From CAJQQK01 sp051010015 (GTDB lineage Bacteria > Pseudomonadota > Alphaproteobacteria > Rhizobiales > Hyphomicrobiaceae), in the NCBI GenBank assembly GCA_051010015.1, contig JBPCVZ010000502.1, forward strand, positions 1 to 25,131: a stretch of DNA of 25,131 nucleotides. The letters are read 5' to 3'. The translations under genes and the position numbers were made by a program. Shown here piece by piece: positions 6,521 through 14,151 of the stretch (position 1 is the first letter of the stretch; the number at the start of each line of letters is the position of its first letter). Below the pieces are notes generated by a model. It saw nothing but the letters and a program-made list of their open reading frames with translations. It was not told the origin of the DNA and did not search any database.

Positions 6521-7135
6521 TCAAACCGACATCGCATCTTTGCGGCGCGGCGATGCATTGCGGAAGATGCGGTAGCCGGTGAGCAGCCCCAGTGGCAGGA
6601 AATGAACCAGCGCGGGCCCAACGCCGCCCCACTCGTGCAGCGCCGCCCAATGCAGCAGCGTTGCAAGGGCCGCGATGTAGATGGTTCTTTGCAGCGTCTT
6701 CCAGAGCGAACCCATCTCGCGCACCCAGCCGTCGGTGGACGTAATCGCCAAGGGCATGAAGATCAGCATCGCAAGCCAGCCCGACCAGATCGCGGTCTTG
6801 GTCAGCTCCGATAGGCTGAAGGCGACACTACCTGCATCGATGAGATAGAAAACCGTATGCACCAGGGCATAGCTGAATGCGGCAACGCCAATGTAGCGGC
6901 GACGTTGGCGCAGCCAGCGCGGGCCGCGCCACGAAGGCAGCAGCATGACGAGCGGTGTGATCATCATCGCCAGGATCATGAAACGCGCCGCAAACTCACC
7001 CGTCGGATGCAGCAGCCTGTGATAGACCGTCGGGTCGCGCGTGCTGATCAAGAGGCCCAGCATCGGCAGGGCCGGCAAACTCAGAAGCGCCCAGCAGAAG
7101 TAGGGGTGGTTGACGAACTGCTTGATCTTGTTCAT
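6521..7135 (-). CDS. msrQ: MsrQ/YedZ-like heme-binding membrane protein
   Basis: A 204-residue integral membrane protein of the ferric-reductase-like transmembrane family. About six helices are visible, near residues 11-30, 47-67, 82-100, 115-131, 151-168 and 174-190. Family marks are RRRYIGVAAFSYALVH with His93, TDGWVREMGSLWKTLQR, and LLHWAALHEW with His162 and His167, the likely b-heme ligands; LHPTGE holds His43. In MsrPQ, MsrQ passes quinone electrons to the periplasmic methionine sulfoxide reductase MsrP. No msrP lies in this window, so the partner is elsewhere or different. A gene for a secreted SnoaL-like protein lies 132 bases upstream on the same strand. The symbol is assigned from motifs only. 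Confidence 0.78.
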   Translation of the reverse strand: MNKIKQFVNHPYFCWALLSLPALPMLGLLISTRDPTVYHRLLHPTGEFAARFMILAMMITPLVMLLPSWRGPRWLRQRRRYIGVAAFSYALVHTVFYLIDAGSVAFSLSELTKTAIWSGWLAMLIFMPLAITSTDGWVREMGSLWKTLQRTIYIAALATLLHWAALHEWGGVGPALVHFLPLGLLTGYRIFRNASPRRKDAMSV

Positions 7136-7267
7136 CGCGTGAGCCTGCCATTTCGGTGTCGTGCAATCGAAACGGGCGACGAAACTCCAATCCGTCGCCC
7201 GTGCCGGAAAAGTCAGAACGGGGGTGCTCTTGTCGTGCGCGCCACGCCGTCGCGGCCTTATTTGATC

Positions 7268-7747
7268 TTAACGCGCTCTAAGCTGGCGCAGCGCGCCGGC
7301 CCAGTCTTCGACATGATAGCTCTTTGCGATCTTGCCGTTTTCGATCGTATGAATGTCAATTGACATGATCTCGAAGCTCTTGCCTTTGCCTTCGACACCG
7401 AACAGCGGCCCCTTTGGCGTGCCGCCCGCGCGACCACGCACGATCACGCGGTTGCCGGCCTGGATCATTTCCTCGACCTTCCAGCTGAGGTCGGGGATGA
7501 GCTTGGCGAAAAAGCCCAGCTGACCAATGAAGGCATCCGCCGTCTTCGACTTGCCCGAGTAGTTGCCAACGCTCGCCCAATTGCTGGTGACGTTTGCACG
7601 GAAGGTTTGCGCATGGCTCTTCGAGCCGGGGTTGCTCAGGTAGTCGTAGAACGTCTGCACGACAGCCTTGTCATCGGCCAAAACCGCAGTACCGGGCAGC
7701 AATGCAAACAGCGCCAGAACCGCAACGAACGTTTTAACAAGCTTCAT
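7268..7747 (-). CDS. Secreted SnoaL-like (NTF2-fold) protein
   Basis: 159 residues. The N-terminus is a clear Sec signal peptide: basic MKLVK, a hydrophobic core, and a cleavage site after VLA (residue 24), giving a mature protein starting DDKAVVQTFY. The rest matches the SnoaL/ester-cyclase type of the NTF2 fold: VVQTFYDYLSNP, AFIGQLGFFAKLIPDLSWKV, GNRVIVRGRAGGT, FEIMSIDIHTIENGKIAKSY, HVEDWAG. Such proteins are often recognised only by fold, and the substrate cannot be read from sequence. It is divergent from a LysR regulator gene, the usual arrangement for a regulated target, and lies upstream of the MsrQ-like gene. Confidence 0.8.
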   Translation of the reverse strand: MKLVKTFVAVLALFALLPGTAVLADDKAVVQTFYDYLSNPGSKSHAQTFRANVTSNWASVGNYSGKSKTADAFIGQLGFFAKLIPDLSWKVEEMIQAGNRVIVRGRAGGTPKGPLFGVEGKGKSFEIMSIDIHTIENGKIAKSYHVEDWAGALRQLRAR

Positions 7748-7836
7748 GATCCATCTCCTTTAGTGAACCGAGCGGTCGCGCCGATCGGGTAGATCAGGAA
7801 AATAGACAAAGTCGCCTGGTTGCATTAGATGGTATG

Positions 7837-7866
7837 GTTCGAACTAATAATTCCAATAAATCGAAC
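7837..7866. promoter_or_regulatory. Inverted repeat abutting the LysR start codon, candidate operator
   Basis: GTTCGA (7837-7842) and TCGAAC (7861-7866) are perfect inverted copies separated by 18 AT-rich bases, ending one base before the ATG at 7868. The repeat lies between the divergent SnoaL-like and LysR genes. LysR-type proteins commonly bind such dyads in shared promoters and repress themselves. Binding is inferred from position only. Confidence 0.4.
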
Positions 7867-7867
7867 A

Positions 7868-8746
7868 ATGCTTGAACATCTCCGCGCCATGGCGGTATTC
7901 GCCAAAACCGTTGACCACGGGTCGTTCCGGCAGGCCGCGCAGGAACTCGGACTGTCGCCGTCGGTGGTTAGTCACCACATTTCCCGGCTGGAGGAGCAGC
8001 TGGGGGTGGCGTTGCTCTATCGCTCAACGCGCAGGCTGTCTCTGACGCGGGACGGCGAACGCCTTATCGAGTCGGCACGCGCCATGGTCCGCGCGGCCGA
8101 AGGCGGAATCAATTTGGCGCGCGACCATGCCCCTGAATTGAGCGGCAAGCTGCAAATCACGGCCCCGGCGGTGCTTGCCGAATCGCCCCTTGCCGGCCAG
8201 ATCGCCAGGTTCATGCGTGCGCATCCCAAAGTCGTGCTCTCGATCGATTATTCGGAGCACCAGCGCGACGTCATCGCCGAAGGGTTCGATATCGCCATTC
8301 GCATGGGGTGGTTGCGCGATAGTTCATTGCGGGCCAGAAAGCTCTATGACGTCGAACGTGTCCTGTTGGCCTCACCTGCCTATCTGAAAGACCGGCCGGC
8401 GCCAGTCTCTCCCAAGGACCTCGAGGACTGGGACTGGCTCCATCTGAACCCTGTGCCCTTGCGCCATGTCTTTCGCCACGGATCGCGCAAGCCCGTTTCA
8501 GTCAACCCGTCGCCGCGGATATCGGCGAACAATGCCTCGGCCTTGTATCATCTGTCGCTGAACGGTGCCGGGCTTGTCGCCGTGCCCCGGTATCTTGCCG
8601 AACCGCATCTCGAAACGGGCGCGATCCAGATCGTACTGCCCGAGTGGCAACTTGGCTCCGTTGGCGTCTATGCCGTTCGCCCACACAATACGCCGCGACG
8701 GGGCCTTGCCGCAGAGTTTGTCAGCGCGATTGTTCGGCGCGGCTGA
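7868..8746 (+). CDS. LysR-type transcriptional regulator
   Basis: 292 residues. The N-terminal winged helix-turn-helix reads LRAMAVFAKTVDHGSFRQAA then LSPSVVSHHISRLEEQLG and LLYRSTRRLSLTRDGE, the classical LysR signature. Residues about 88-290 are the periplasmic-binding-protein-like effector domain. The frame is open from 7829, but I start at 7868, where the sequence begins MLEHLRAMAVF as in relatives; no strong ribosome site precedes either start. It is divergent from the SnoaL-like gene and probably controls it, possibly together with the MsrQ-like gene. The effector is unknown. Confidence 0.9.
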   Translation: MLEHLRAMAVFAKTVDHGSFRQAAQELGLSPSVVSHHISRLEEQLGVALLYRSTRRLSLTRDGERLIESARAMVRAAEGGINLARDHAPELSGKLQITAPAVLAESPLAGQIARFMRAHPKVVLSIDYSEHQRDVIAEGFDIAIRMGWLRDSSLRARKLYDVERVLLASPAYLKDRPAPVSPKDLEDWDWLHLNPVPLRHVFRHGSRKPVSVNPSPRISANNASALYHLSLNGAGLVAVPRYLAEPHLETGAIQIVLPEWQLGSVGVYAVRPHNTPRRGLAAEFVSAIVRRG

Positions 8747-8969
8747 TGCGAGCCGGCCGTGCCGTCGCGGTGCCGGCCCGTTCGTCGGTCGTTCATCGGG
8801 TTTGCCGCGGCAAGCTCCGCGCTTTTCCACAAGGCAATCATGCGATCGGTGCACAAAGAAGCGCCGCCCGACCTGATTTCGGTTTTTGGATGGGATGCCC
8901 TGTGGCCGTCGCGAGAGCTTGATGCCGCGCGATCGGGCAGTGCCTGCTCGATGGCGGCGCGCAGGTGCA

Positions 8970-9039
8970 AGGTTGTTCCTGAGAGCGTTTTAGCCCCGCA
9001 TCTGACGATGCGGGACCCGAGATGTCGTGCAAACAACCT
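8970..9039 (+). promoter_or_regulatory. Nested hairpins in the urtA leader
   Basis: Outer arms AGGTTGTT (8970-8977) and AACAACCT (9032-9039) enclose a perfect eight-pair inner stem CCCGCATC/GATGCGGG (8995-9002 and 9007-9014) with a TGAC loop. The outer 3' arm lies within a sequence repeated at 9212-9226, close to the urtA ribosome site, so the 5' arm could pair with either copy. There is no T-tract, so it is not a standard terminator. It could be a DNA operator or an RNA leader element, provided transcription starts upstream of 8970. Confidence 0.35.
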
Positions 9040-9040
9040 C
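9026..9040 (+). repeat. Direct repeat copy 1
   Basis: CGTGCAAACAACCTC, identical over 15 bases to 9212-9226 and followed in both by GT, one variable base, then GGA, after one mismatch. The copies are 186 bases apart in the urtA leader. Confidence 0.7.
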
Positions 9041-9211
9041 GGTCGGATGAACCGACCAGCAACAAGTACACCGATCTCGTTGCGCAAACCACTTCGCTTC
9101 ACTGCTCGTAAATTGATCAGAATTCGAAATTGAGGAAAACTTAGGCACTTTACTTTGTTGCAGCGCAAAATTTGACCTCGACGTGCGCTTCTCCGGTCTC
9201 AATGCTGGGTG

Positions 9212-9226
9212 CGTGCAAACAACCTC
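9212..9226 (+). repeat. Direct repeat copy 2, next to the urtA ribosome site
   Basis: Second copy of CGTGCAAACAACCTC. It ends four bases before the GGAG ribosome site (9231-9234) of urtA, so protein binding or base pairing here could affect translation initiation. Confidence 0.7.
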
Positions 9227-9240
9227 AGTTGGAGAAGTCC

Positions 9241-10527
9241 ATGTCAATTTCGCGAAGATCCCTGATAGGCACGGCCGCGCTGGCGGCCGGTCTTGCCTTT
9301 GCCGGTCCTGGCTTTGCCAAGGATACGATCAAGGTCGGCATCCTGCATTCGCTTTCCGGTACGATGGCAATCAGTGAGACGACGTTGAAGGACGTCATGC
9401 TCATGCTCATCGAGGAGCAGAACAAGAAGGGTGGCTTGCTCGGCAAGAAGCTCGAGCCGGTCGTCGTCGATCCGGCGTCGAACTGGCCCTTGTTCGCCGA
9501 GAAGGCGCGCGAGCTCATCTCGCAGAAAAAGGTCTCCGCCGTGTTCGGCTGCTGGACCTCCGTGTCGCGCAAATCGGTGCTGCCGGTGTTCAAGGAATTG
9601 AACTCGGTTCTGTTCTATCCGGTCCAGTACGAGGGCGAGGAAAGCGAGCGCAACGTCTTCTACACGGGCGCGGCCCCGAACCAGCAGGCGATCCCCGCCG
9701 TCGACTACCTGATGAGCGAAGATGGCGGCTCGGTGAAGCGCTGGGTGCTGGCCGGCACCGACTACGTCTATCCGCGCACGACCAACAAGATCCTCGCCGC
9801 CTACCTCAGAGCGAAGGGCGTCAATGACGAAGACATCATGATCAACTATACGCCGTTCGGGCATTCCGACTGGCAGACGATCGTGTCCGACATCAAGAAG
9901 TTCGGCTCTGCGGGCAAGAAGACCGCCGTTGTCTCGACCATCAACGGTGATGCCAATGTGCCGTTCTACAAGGAACTCGCCAACCAGGGTGTCGATGCGA
10001 CCGAGATTCCCGTCGTCGCGTTCTCGGTCGGCGAAGAGGAACTGGCCGGCATTGATACCTCGAACCTGGTCGGCCACTTGGCCGCCTGGAACTATTTCCA
10101 GTCGGTCAAATCCGATGCCAACGATGCCTTCATCAAGAAGTGGAAGGCGTTCACCAAGAACCCGAAACGCGTCACCAATGATCCGATGGAAGCCCACTAC
10201 ATTGGCTTCAACATGTGGGTCAAGGCTGTCGAGAAGGCCGGCACGACGGATCCGGACAAGGTGATCGATGCCCTGGTCGGCATCGAAGCGCCGAACCTGA
10301 CAGGCGGCATGTCGAAGATGCTGCCGAACCACCACATCACCAAGCCGGTGCTGATCGGCGAAATCCTGGAAGACGGCCAGTTCGACGTCGTTTGGAAGAC
10401 GAAGGGGCTGGTCCCGGGTGATGCCTGGTCCGACTTCCTGCCGGGTTCGAAATCTTTGATCTCCGACTGGACCGGCAAGAAGTGCGGCAACTTCAACAAG
10501 ACCACCGGTACTTGCGGGGCATCCTGA
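9241..10527 (+). CDS. urtA: Urea ABC transporter substrate-binding protein UrtA
   Basis: 428 residues from the ATG at 9241, which has GGAG six bases upstream; the frame extends to 9172 but those residues precede the signal peptide. The N-terminus SISRRSLIGTAALAAG is a twin-arginine-like signal with cleavage likely after FA (residue 26). The mature protein begins KDTIKVGILHSLSGTMAISE, the hallmark of the UrtA/FmdD group of branched-chain amino-acid-type binding proteins. Further marks are VFGCWTSVSRKSVLPVFKE, NSVLFYPVQYEGEE and YTGAAPNQQ, which are typical of UrtA rather than LivJ. It binds urea in the periplasm and delivers it to UrtBC. It is first in the operon, and an 82-base gap with hairpins separates it from urtB, as is common when the binding protein is made in excess. 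Confidence 0.97.
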   Translation: MSISRRSLIGTAALAAGLAFAGPGFAKDTIKVGILHSLSGTMAISETTLKDVMLMLIEEQNKKGGLLGKKLEPVVVDPASNWPLFAEKARELISQKKVSAVFGCWTSVSRKSVLPVFKELNSVLFYPVQYEGEESERNVFYTGAAPNQQAIPAVDYLMSEDGGSVKRWVLAGTDYVYPRTTNKILAAYLRAKGVNDEDIMINYTPFGHSDWQTIVSDIKKFGSAGKKTAVVSTINGDANVPFYKELANQGVDATEIPVVAFSVGEEELAGIDTSNLVGHLAAWNYFQSVKSDANDAFIKKWKAFTKNPKRVTNDPMEAHYIGFNMWVKAVEKAGTTDPDKVIDALVGIEAPNLTGGMSKMLPNHHITKPVLIGEILEDGQFDVVWKTKGLVPGDAWSDFLPGSKSLISDWTGKKCGNFNKTTGTCGAS

Positions 10528-10584
10528 CGTCATTCTTCGGACAGTGATGACGAAATCGGCAAGGGCGGCTTGAGTTGCCCTTGC
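10528..10584 (+). promoter_or_regulatory. Intercistronic hairpins between urtA and urtB
   Basis: Two inverted repeats lie in the 82-base gap. CGTCAT/ATGACG (10528-10533 and 10547-10552) starts directly after the urtA stop. The stronger GCAAGGGC/GCCCTTGC (10559-10566 and 10577-10584) has a ten-base loop. Such structures after binding-protein genes often protect the upstream mRNA from 3' decay or attenuate readthrough. No T-tract follows, so partial rather than full termination is likelier. Confidence 0.5.
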
Positions 10585-10609
10585 TTCAGCAAATCAGCTT
10601 GGAGAAGAA

Positions 10610-12220
10610 ATGCGCCGCGCATCGATCTACATATCGGGATTGATCTGTCTCATTGTTGCCGCCGGCGCCTGGTCGCCCACGGCGTTATCCGATGAGGCGA
10701 AGCTTCGCGAGGCGCGGGTTCTGTTTGCTGCCAAGTCTTACAGAAAGACCATCGAAGCCGTCGATGCGATTGCGGTGTCCGGCGTCGATCATGCACCGGC
10801 GATACTGACGGCGCTGGCCAAACGCCGAGTCTATCTCGCCGGTGCCAACGAGGCCGCCTATCGCACCGGGCGCACGTACTACGATCTGTTCACAGCCGAA
10901 GCCTTGTCCGGCAAGCCGGCGGGCGCCAAGAGCGTCCGTGTCAACAACCGGGTGCGCGGTGTGATCAAGGCAGCGCTCGGTTCGCTGCAGCTAAAAGCCA
11001 AGGATCCCGCCAAGCGACTGGCGGCAGCCGGGCAGGTGTTCCGCCGCAAGGACCTCGCCGTGCTGCCGGTTCTCGACGGTCTCATCGAGAACGAGCCCGT
11101 GGCGGGCGTCAAACGCGCCTTGGTAGAAACCCGGGCGGCGCTGATCCTTGCCAAACCGCAAAGCGGCAAGGCTGACAAGCTCGATGCGATCGCCATTCTC
11201 AAGGCGCGCGGCAAACAGGACGCCGTCGTCGCCCTCGGGCCGGCCCTGAGCGACAAAGATGCCGACGTTGCGGCAGCGGCCGGTTCTGCAGTCAAGTCGG
11301 TCGAGGCCTGGCTGGCGATGGCCGCCAATCTCCAGAACATCTGGTATGGCCTCTCGCTCGGCTCCGTCCTGTTGCTTGCCGCCATCGGCCTTGCCATCAC
11401 CTTCGGCGTCATGGGTGTCATCAACATGGCGCACGGTGAGATGGTCATGCTCGGCGCCTACACGACCTTCGTGGTGCAAGAGGCCTTCCGCGCCTACTGG
11501 CCCGAGGGATTTGGTCTCTCGCTGCCACTGGCCATTCCGCTGGCGTTTGCCGTCGCCGGTCTCGTCGGAATCGCCATCGAGCGCGGCATCATCCGCTTTC
11601 TCTACGGCCGGCCGCTCGAGACGCTGCTCGCGACCTGGGGTGTCAGCCTCGTTCTGCAGCAGAGCGTGCGCACGATATTCGGGCCGACCAACCGCGAGGT
11701 CGGTGCGCCGTCCTACATGTCGGGTGGCTTTGAATTCATGGGTCTTGCCATAACCTACAACCGGCTCTGGATCATCGTTTTCACGCTCGTCGTCTTCGCG
11801 GTCCTGCTTCTGATCCTGCGGCACACGACGCTTGGCCTGCAAATGCGCGCCGTCACGCAGAACAGGGGCATGGCCGCCTCGATGGGCATCCGCACCGGAT
11901 ACGTCGATGCCATGACGTTCGGCCTCGGCTCGGGCATTGCCGGCATTGCCGGCGTTGCGCTCAGCCAGATCGACAACGTGTCGCCGAACCTTGGCCAGAG
12001 CTACATCATCGACAGCTTCATGGTCGTTGTCTTCGGTGGCGTCGGCAATCTCTGGGGCACGTTCGTTTCGGCTATGGCGCTCGGGGTGACGAACAAGTTT
12101 CTCGAACCCTGGGCCGGCGCGGTGCTCGCCAAGATCGTGATTCTGGTGCTCTTGATCCTGTTCATCCAGAAACGGCCGCGCGGTCTGTTCGCGCTCAAGG
12201 GACGGGCGGTCGAAGCATGA
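10610..12220 (+). CDS. urtB: Urea ABC transporter permease UrtB
   Basis: 536 residues. A Sec-type signal (to about residue 27, ALS-DE) is followed by an extended mostly helical region of about 210 residues typical of UrtB and absent from LivH. From about residue 244 a LivH-type multi-helix permease follows: LGSVLLLAAIGLAITFG, MGVINMAHGEMVMLGAY, LETLLATWGVSL, and the cytoplasmic EAA-like loop around RAVTQNRGMAASMGI. UrtB pairs with UrtC to form the membrane channel for urea. It ends KRPRGLFALKGR, the usual tail. GGAG precedes the ATG. The stop overlaps urtC in ATGA, so translation is coupled. Confidence 0.96.
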   Translation: MRRASIYISGLICLIVAAGAWSPTALSDEAKLREARVLFAAKSYRKTIEAVDAIAVSGVDHAPAILTALAKRRVYLAGANEAAYRTGRTYYDLFTAEALSGKPAGAKSVRVNNRVRGVIKAALGSLQLKAKDPAKRLAAAGQVFRRKDLAVLPVLDGLIENEPVAGVKRALVETRAALILAKPQSGKADKLDAIAILKARGKQDAVVALGPALSDKDADVAAAAGSAVKSVEAWLAMAANLQNIWYGLSLGSVLLLAAIGLAITFGVMGVINMAHGEMVMLGAYTTFVVQEAFRAYWPEGFGLSLPLAIPLAFAVAGLVGIAIERGIIRFLYGRPLETLLATWGVSLVLQQSVRTIFGPTNREVGAPSYMSGGFEFMGLAITYNRLWIIVFTLVVFAVLLLILRHTTLGLQMRAVTQNRGMAASMGIRTGYVDAMTFGLGSGIAGIAGVALSQIDNVSPNLGQSYIIDSFMVVVFGGVGNLWGTFVSAMALGVTNKFLEPWAGAVLAKIVILVLLILFIQKRPRGLFALKGRAVEA

Positions 12221-13365
12221 TTACACGCCATCTTGCCAGCCTCAGCGATACCGGGAGCCGCATTTTCCTCGGCGTGCTGGCGCTGCTCGCCGCCTACGTC
12301 GCGCTCGGCAACCTGATCGTTGCCGAGGACAGCCTGTTCCATGTGCCAACGCACGCCGTGGCGCTGATCGGCAAGTACCTGTGCTACGCGATTCTGGCCG
12401 TCGCGCTCGATCTCGTGTGGGGCTACTGCGGCATCCTCTCGCTCGGTCATGCCGCCTTCTTCGCGCTCGGCGGCTATGCCATGGGCATGTATCTCATGCG
12501 CCAGATCGGCACGCGCGGCGTCTATGCGGACCCGCTCCTGCCGGACTTCATGGTGTTCCTGAACTGGGGCGAGTTGCCGTGGTTCTGGCATGGCTTCGAC
12601 TGGTTCCCGTTCGCGCTGGCGATGGTCTTCCTGGCGCCGGGGCTGCTCGCATTCTGCTTCGGCTGGCTGGCCTTTCGCTCGCGTGTCACCGGCGTCTACT
12701 TGTCGATCATCACGCAGGCCATGACCTATGCTCTGCTGCTCGCCTTCTTTCGCAACGAGATGGGCTTCGGCGGTAACAACGGCCTGACGGATTTCAAGGA
12801 TATCCTGGGTTTCGAACTGCAGGCCAGGGGGACCCGGGTCGCCTTGTTCCTCGCAACGGTCGCCACGCTCGCGCTGACCTATGCAATCGCGCGCGCGATG
12901 GTGACATCGACGTACGGCAAGGTGCTTATCGCCATCCGCGACGCCGAAAGCCGAACCCGTTTCCTCGGCTACCGGGTCGAGAACTACAAGCTGCTCGCGT
13001 TCGTGGTTTCCGCCTGTATGGCTGGTGTCGCCGGCGCGCTCTATGTGCCCCAGGTCGGCATCATCAATCCGTCCGAGTTCCAGCCGGCCAACTCCATCGA
13101 AGCCGTGATCTGGGTGGCGGTCGGTGGTCGCGGAACACTCACCGGCGCCGCACTCGGGGCGGTCGTGATCAACTTCCTCAAGACCTTTTTCACGACCGGC
13201 TTTCTCGCATCCTTCTGGCTATTCGCGCTCGGTGGCATCTTCATTCTGTCGACACTGTTCCTGCCCAAGGGGATCGTCGGCACGGTGGCCGAGCTGTGGC
13301 ATCGATGGAAGAGCGCGCGCCAGGATCCGGCGCCAACCGCGGTCGTGCCGCAAGCGGCGGAGTGA
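12217..13365 (+). CDS. urtC: Urea ABC transporter permease UrtC
   Basis: 382 residues, the LivM-type second permease of the urea transporter. Family marks are DLVWGYCGILSLGHAAFFAL (about residues 65-84), MGFGGNNGLTDFKDI, IRDAESRTRFLGYRVENYK (the loop that docks on the ATPases), GALYVPQVGIINPSEF, and VAVGGRGTLTGAALGA. Several hydrophobic helices are evident. The start ATG overlaps the urtB stop by four bases. It ends only five bases before urtD. Confidence 0.96.
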   Translation: MITRHLASLSDTGSRIFLGVLALLAAYVALGNLIVAEDSLFHVPTHAVALIGKYLCYAILAVALDLVWGYCGILSLGHAAFFALGGYAMGMYLMRQIGTRGVYADPLLPDFMVFLNWGELPWFWHGFDWFPFALAMVFLAPGLLAFCFGWLAFRSRVTGVYLSIITQAMTYALLLAFFRNEMGFGGNNGLTDFKDILGFELQARGTRVALFLATVATLALTYAIARAMVTSTYGKVLIAIRDAESRTRFLGYRVENYKLLAFVVSACMAGVAGALYVPQVGIINPSEFQPANSIEAVIWVAVGGRGTLTGAALGAVVINFLKTFFTTGFLASFWLFALGGIFILSTLFLPKGIVGTVAELWHRWKSARQDPAPTAVVPQAAE

Positions 13366-13370
13366 GTGCC

Positions 13371-14138
13371 ATGGACAGCCGCATCAACGCCTCCGCCAAG
13401 CCACACAGTGTTCTCTATCTCGATGGCGTCAGCGTCTCGTTCGATGGCTTCAAGGCGCTCAATGGACTTTCCCTGTTTCTCGAGCCTGGCGAGATGCGGG
13501 CCATCATTGGCCCGAACGGCGCCGGCAAGACGACGATGATGGATGTGATCACGGGCAAGACGCGGCCCGATCAGGGAGAGGTTGTGTTCGATGATGGCCA
13601 TGATCTGACCCGGCTCGACGAGACCGAGATCGCCGACCTCGGTATCGGGCGCAAGTTCCAGAAGCCGACGGTATTCGAAGGCCACACCGTCGCCGACAAC
13701 ATTCGGCTGGCGCTTGCGGGTGAACGCACCGCCTGGTCGGCACTGTTTGGCAAGCGCGACCGGATCGACGAAACCAGGATCGACGCCGTGCTTGCGCGCG
13801 TGCGCCTTGGCGATCATCGCGATCGCCTGGCCGGCAATCTCAGCCACGGCCAAAAGCAATGGCTCGAGATTGCGATGCTGCTCGCACAGGACCCCAAGCT
13901 TCTGCTCGTCGATGAGCCGGTCGCGGGCATGACCGACGCCGAAACCGAAGAGACCGCAAGCCTGCTGCGCGACATCGCGGCAACCCATTCCGTGGTGGTC
14001 GTCGAGCACGACATGGCGTTCGTGCGCGCCCTCGATGTCAAGGTGACCTGCCTGCATGAGGGGACGGTGATTTCCGAAGGGACCATCGATGCGGTGTCGA
14101 ACGACGAGCGCGTGGTCGAAGTCTATTTGGGAAGATAG
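13371..14138 (+). CDS. urtD: Urea ABC transporter ATP-binding protein UrtD
   Basis: 255 residues from the ATG at 13371, just after the urtC stop; the frame is open 25 codons further upstream, but those would overlap urtC. This is a LivG-type ATPase with Walker A GPNGAGKT (47-54), a signature LSHGQ (157-161), Walker B LLLVDEP (177-183, catalytic Glu182) and switch His213 in VVEHD. The LSHGQKQWLEI form is usual for UrtD. It drives urea import together with UrtE at the inner face of the membrane. A small unrecognised gene, not urtE, follows 13 bases later. Confidence 0.96.
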   Translation: MDSRINASAKPHSVLYLDGVSVSFDGFKALNGLSLFLEPGEMRAIIGPNGAGKTTMMDVITGKTRPDQGEVVFDDGHDLTRLDETEIADLGIGRKFQKPTVFEGHTVADNIRLALAGERTAWSALFGKRDRIDETRIDAVLARVRLGDHRDRLAGNLSHGQKQWLEIAMLLAQDPKLLLVDEPVAGMTDAETEETASLLRDIAATHSVVVVEHDMAFVRALDVKVTCLHEGTVISEGTIDAVSNDERVVEVYLGR

Positions 14139-14151
14139 CTGGGAGGACTGA

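Larger units (their letters stand above)
8747..9240. other. Long gene-free leader/promoter region upstream of urtA
   Basis: About 490 bases without a convincing gene; the open frames here have atypical composition and no recognisable motif. The region holds a hairpin system (8970-9039), a repeated 15-base element (9026 and 9212), and an AT-richer stretch at about 9104-9175 that is the likeliest promoter location. I find no clear -35/-10 pair. A sigma-54-like GG/GC pair near 9144-9161 has the wrong spacing. Confidence 0.5.

Noticed and set aside
8848..8969. NtrC-like half-sites GGTGCA at 8848 and 8964
   Set aside because: They are single half-sites more than 100 bases apart, without the facing TGCACC arm needed for a dimer site.
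8759..9133. 124-codon open frame in the urtA upstream region
   Set aside because: Composition is unlike the neighbours, no ribosome site, no recognisable motif, and it overlaps the hairpin and repeat elements.
9144..9161. Sigma-54-like promoter (GGCAC ... TTGC) upstream of urtA
   Set aside because: The GG and GC elements are 14 bases apart rather than the required 10, so it should not work as a -24/-12 promoter.
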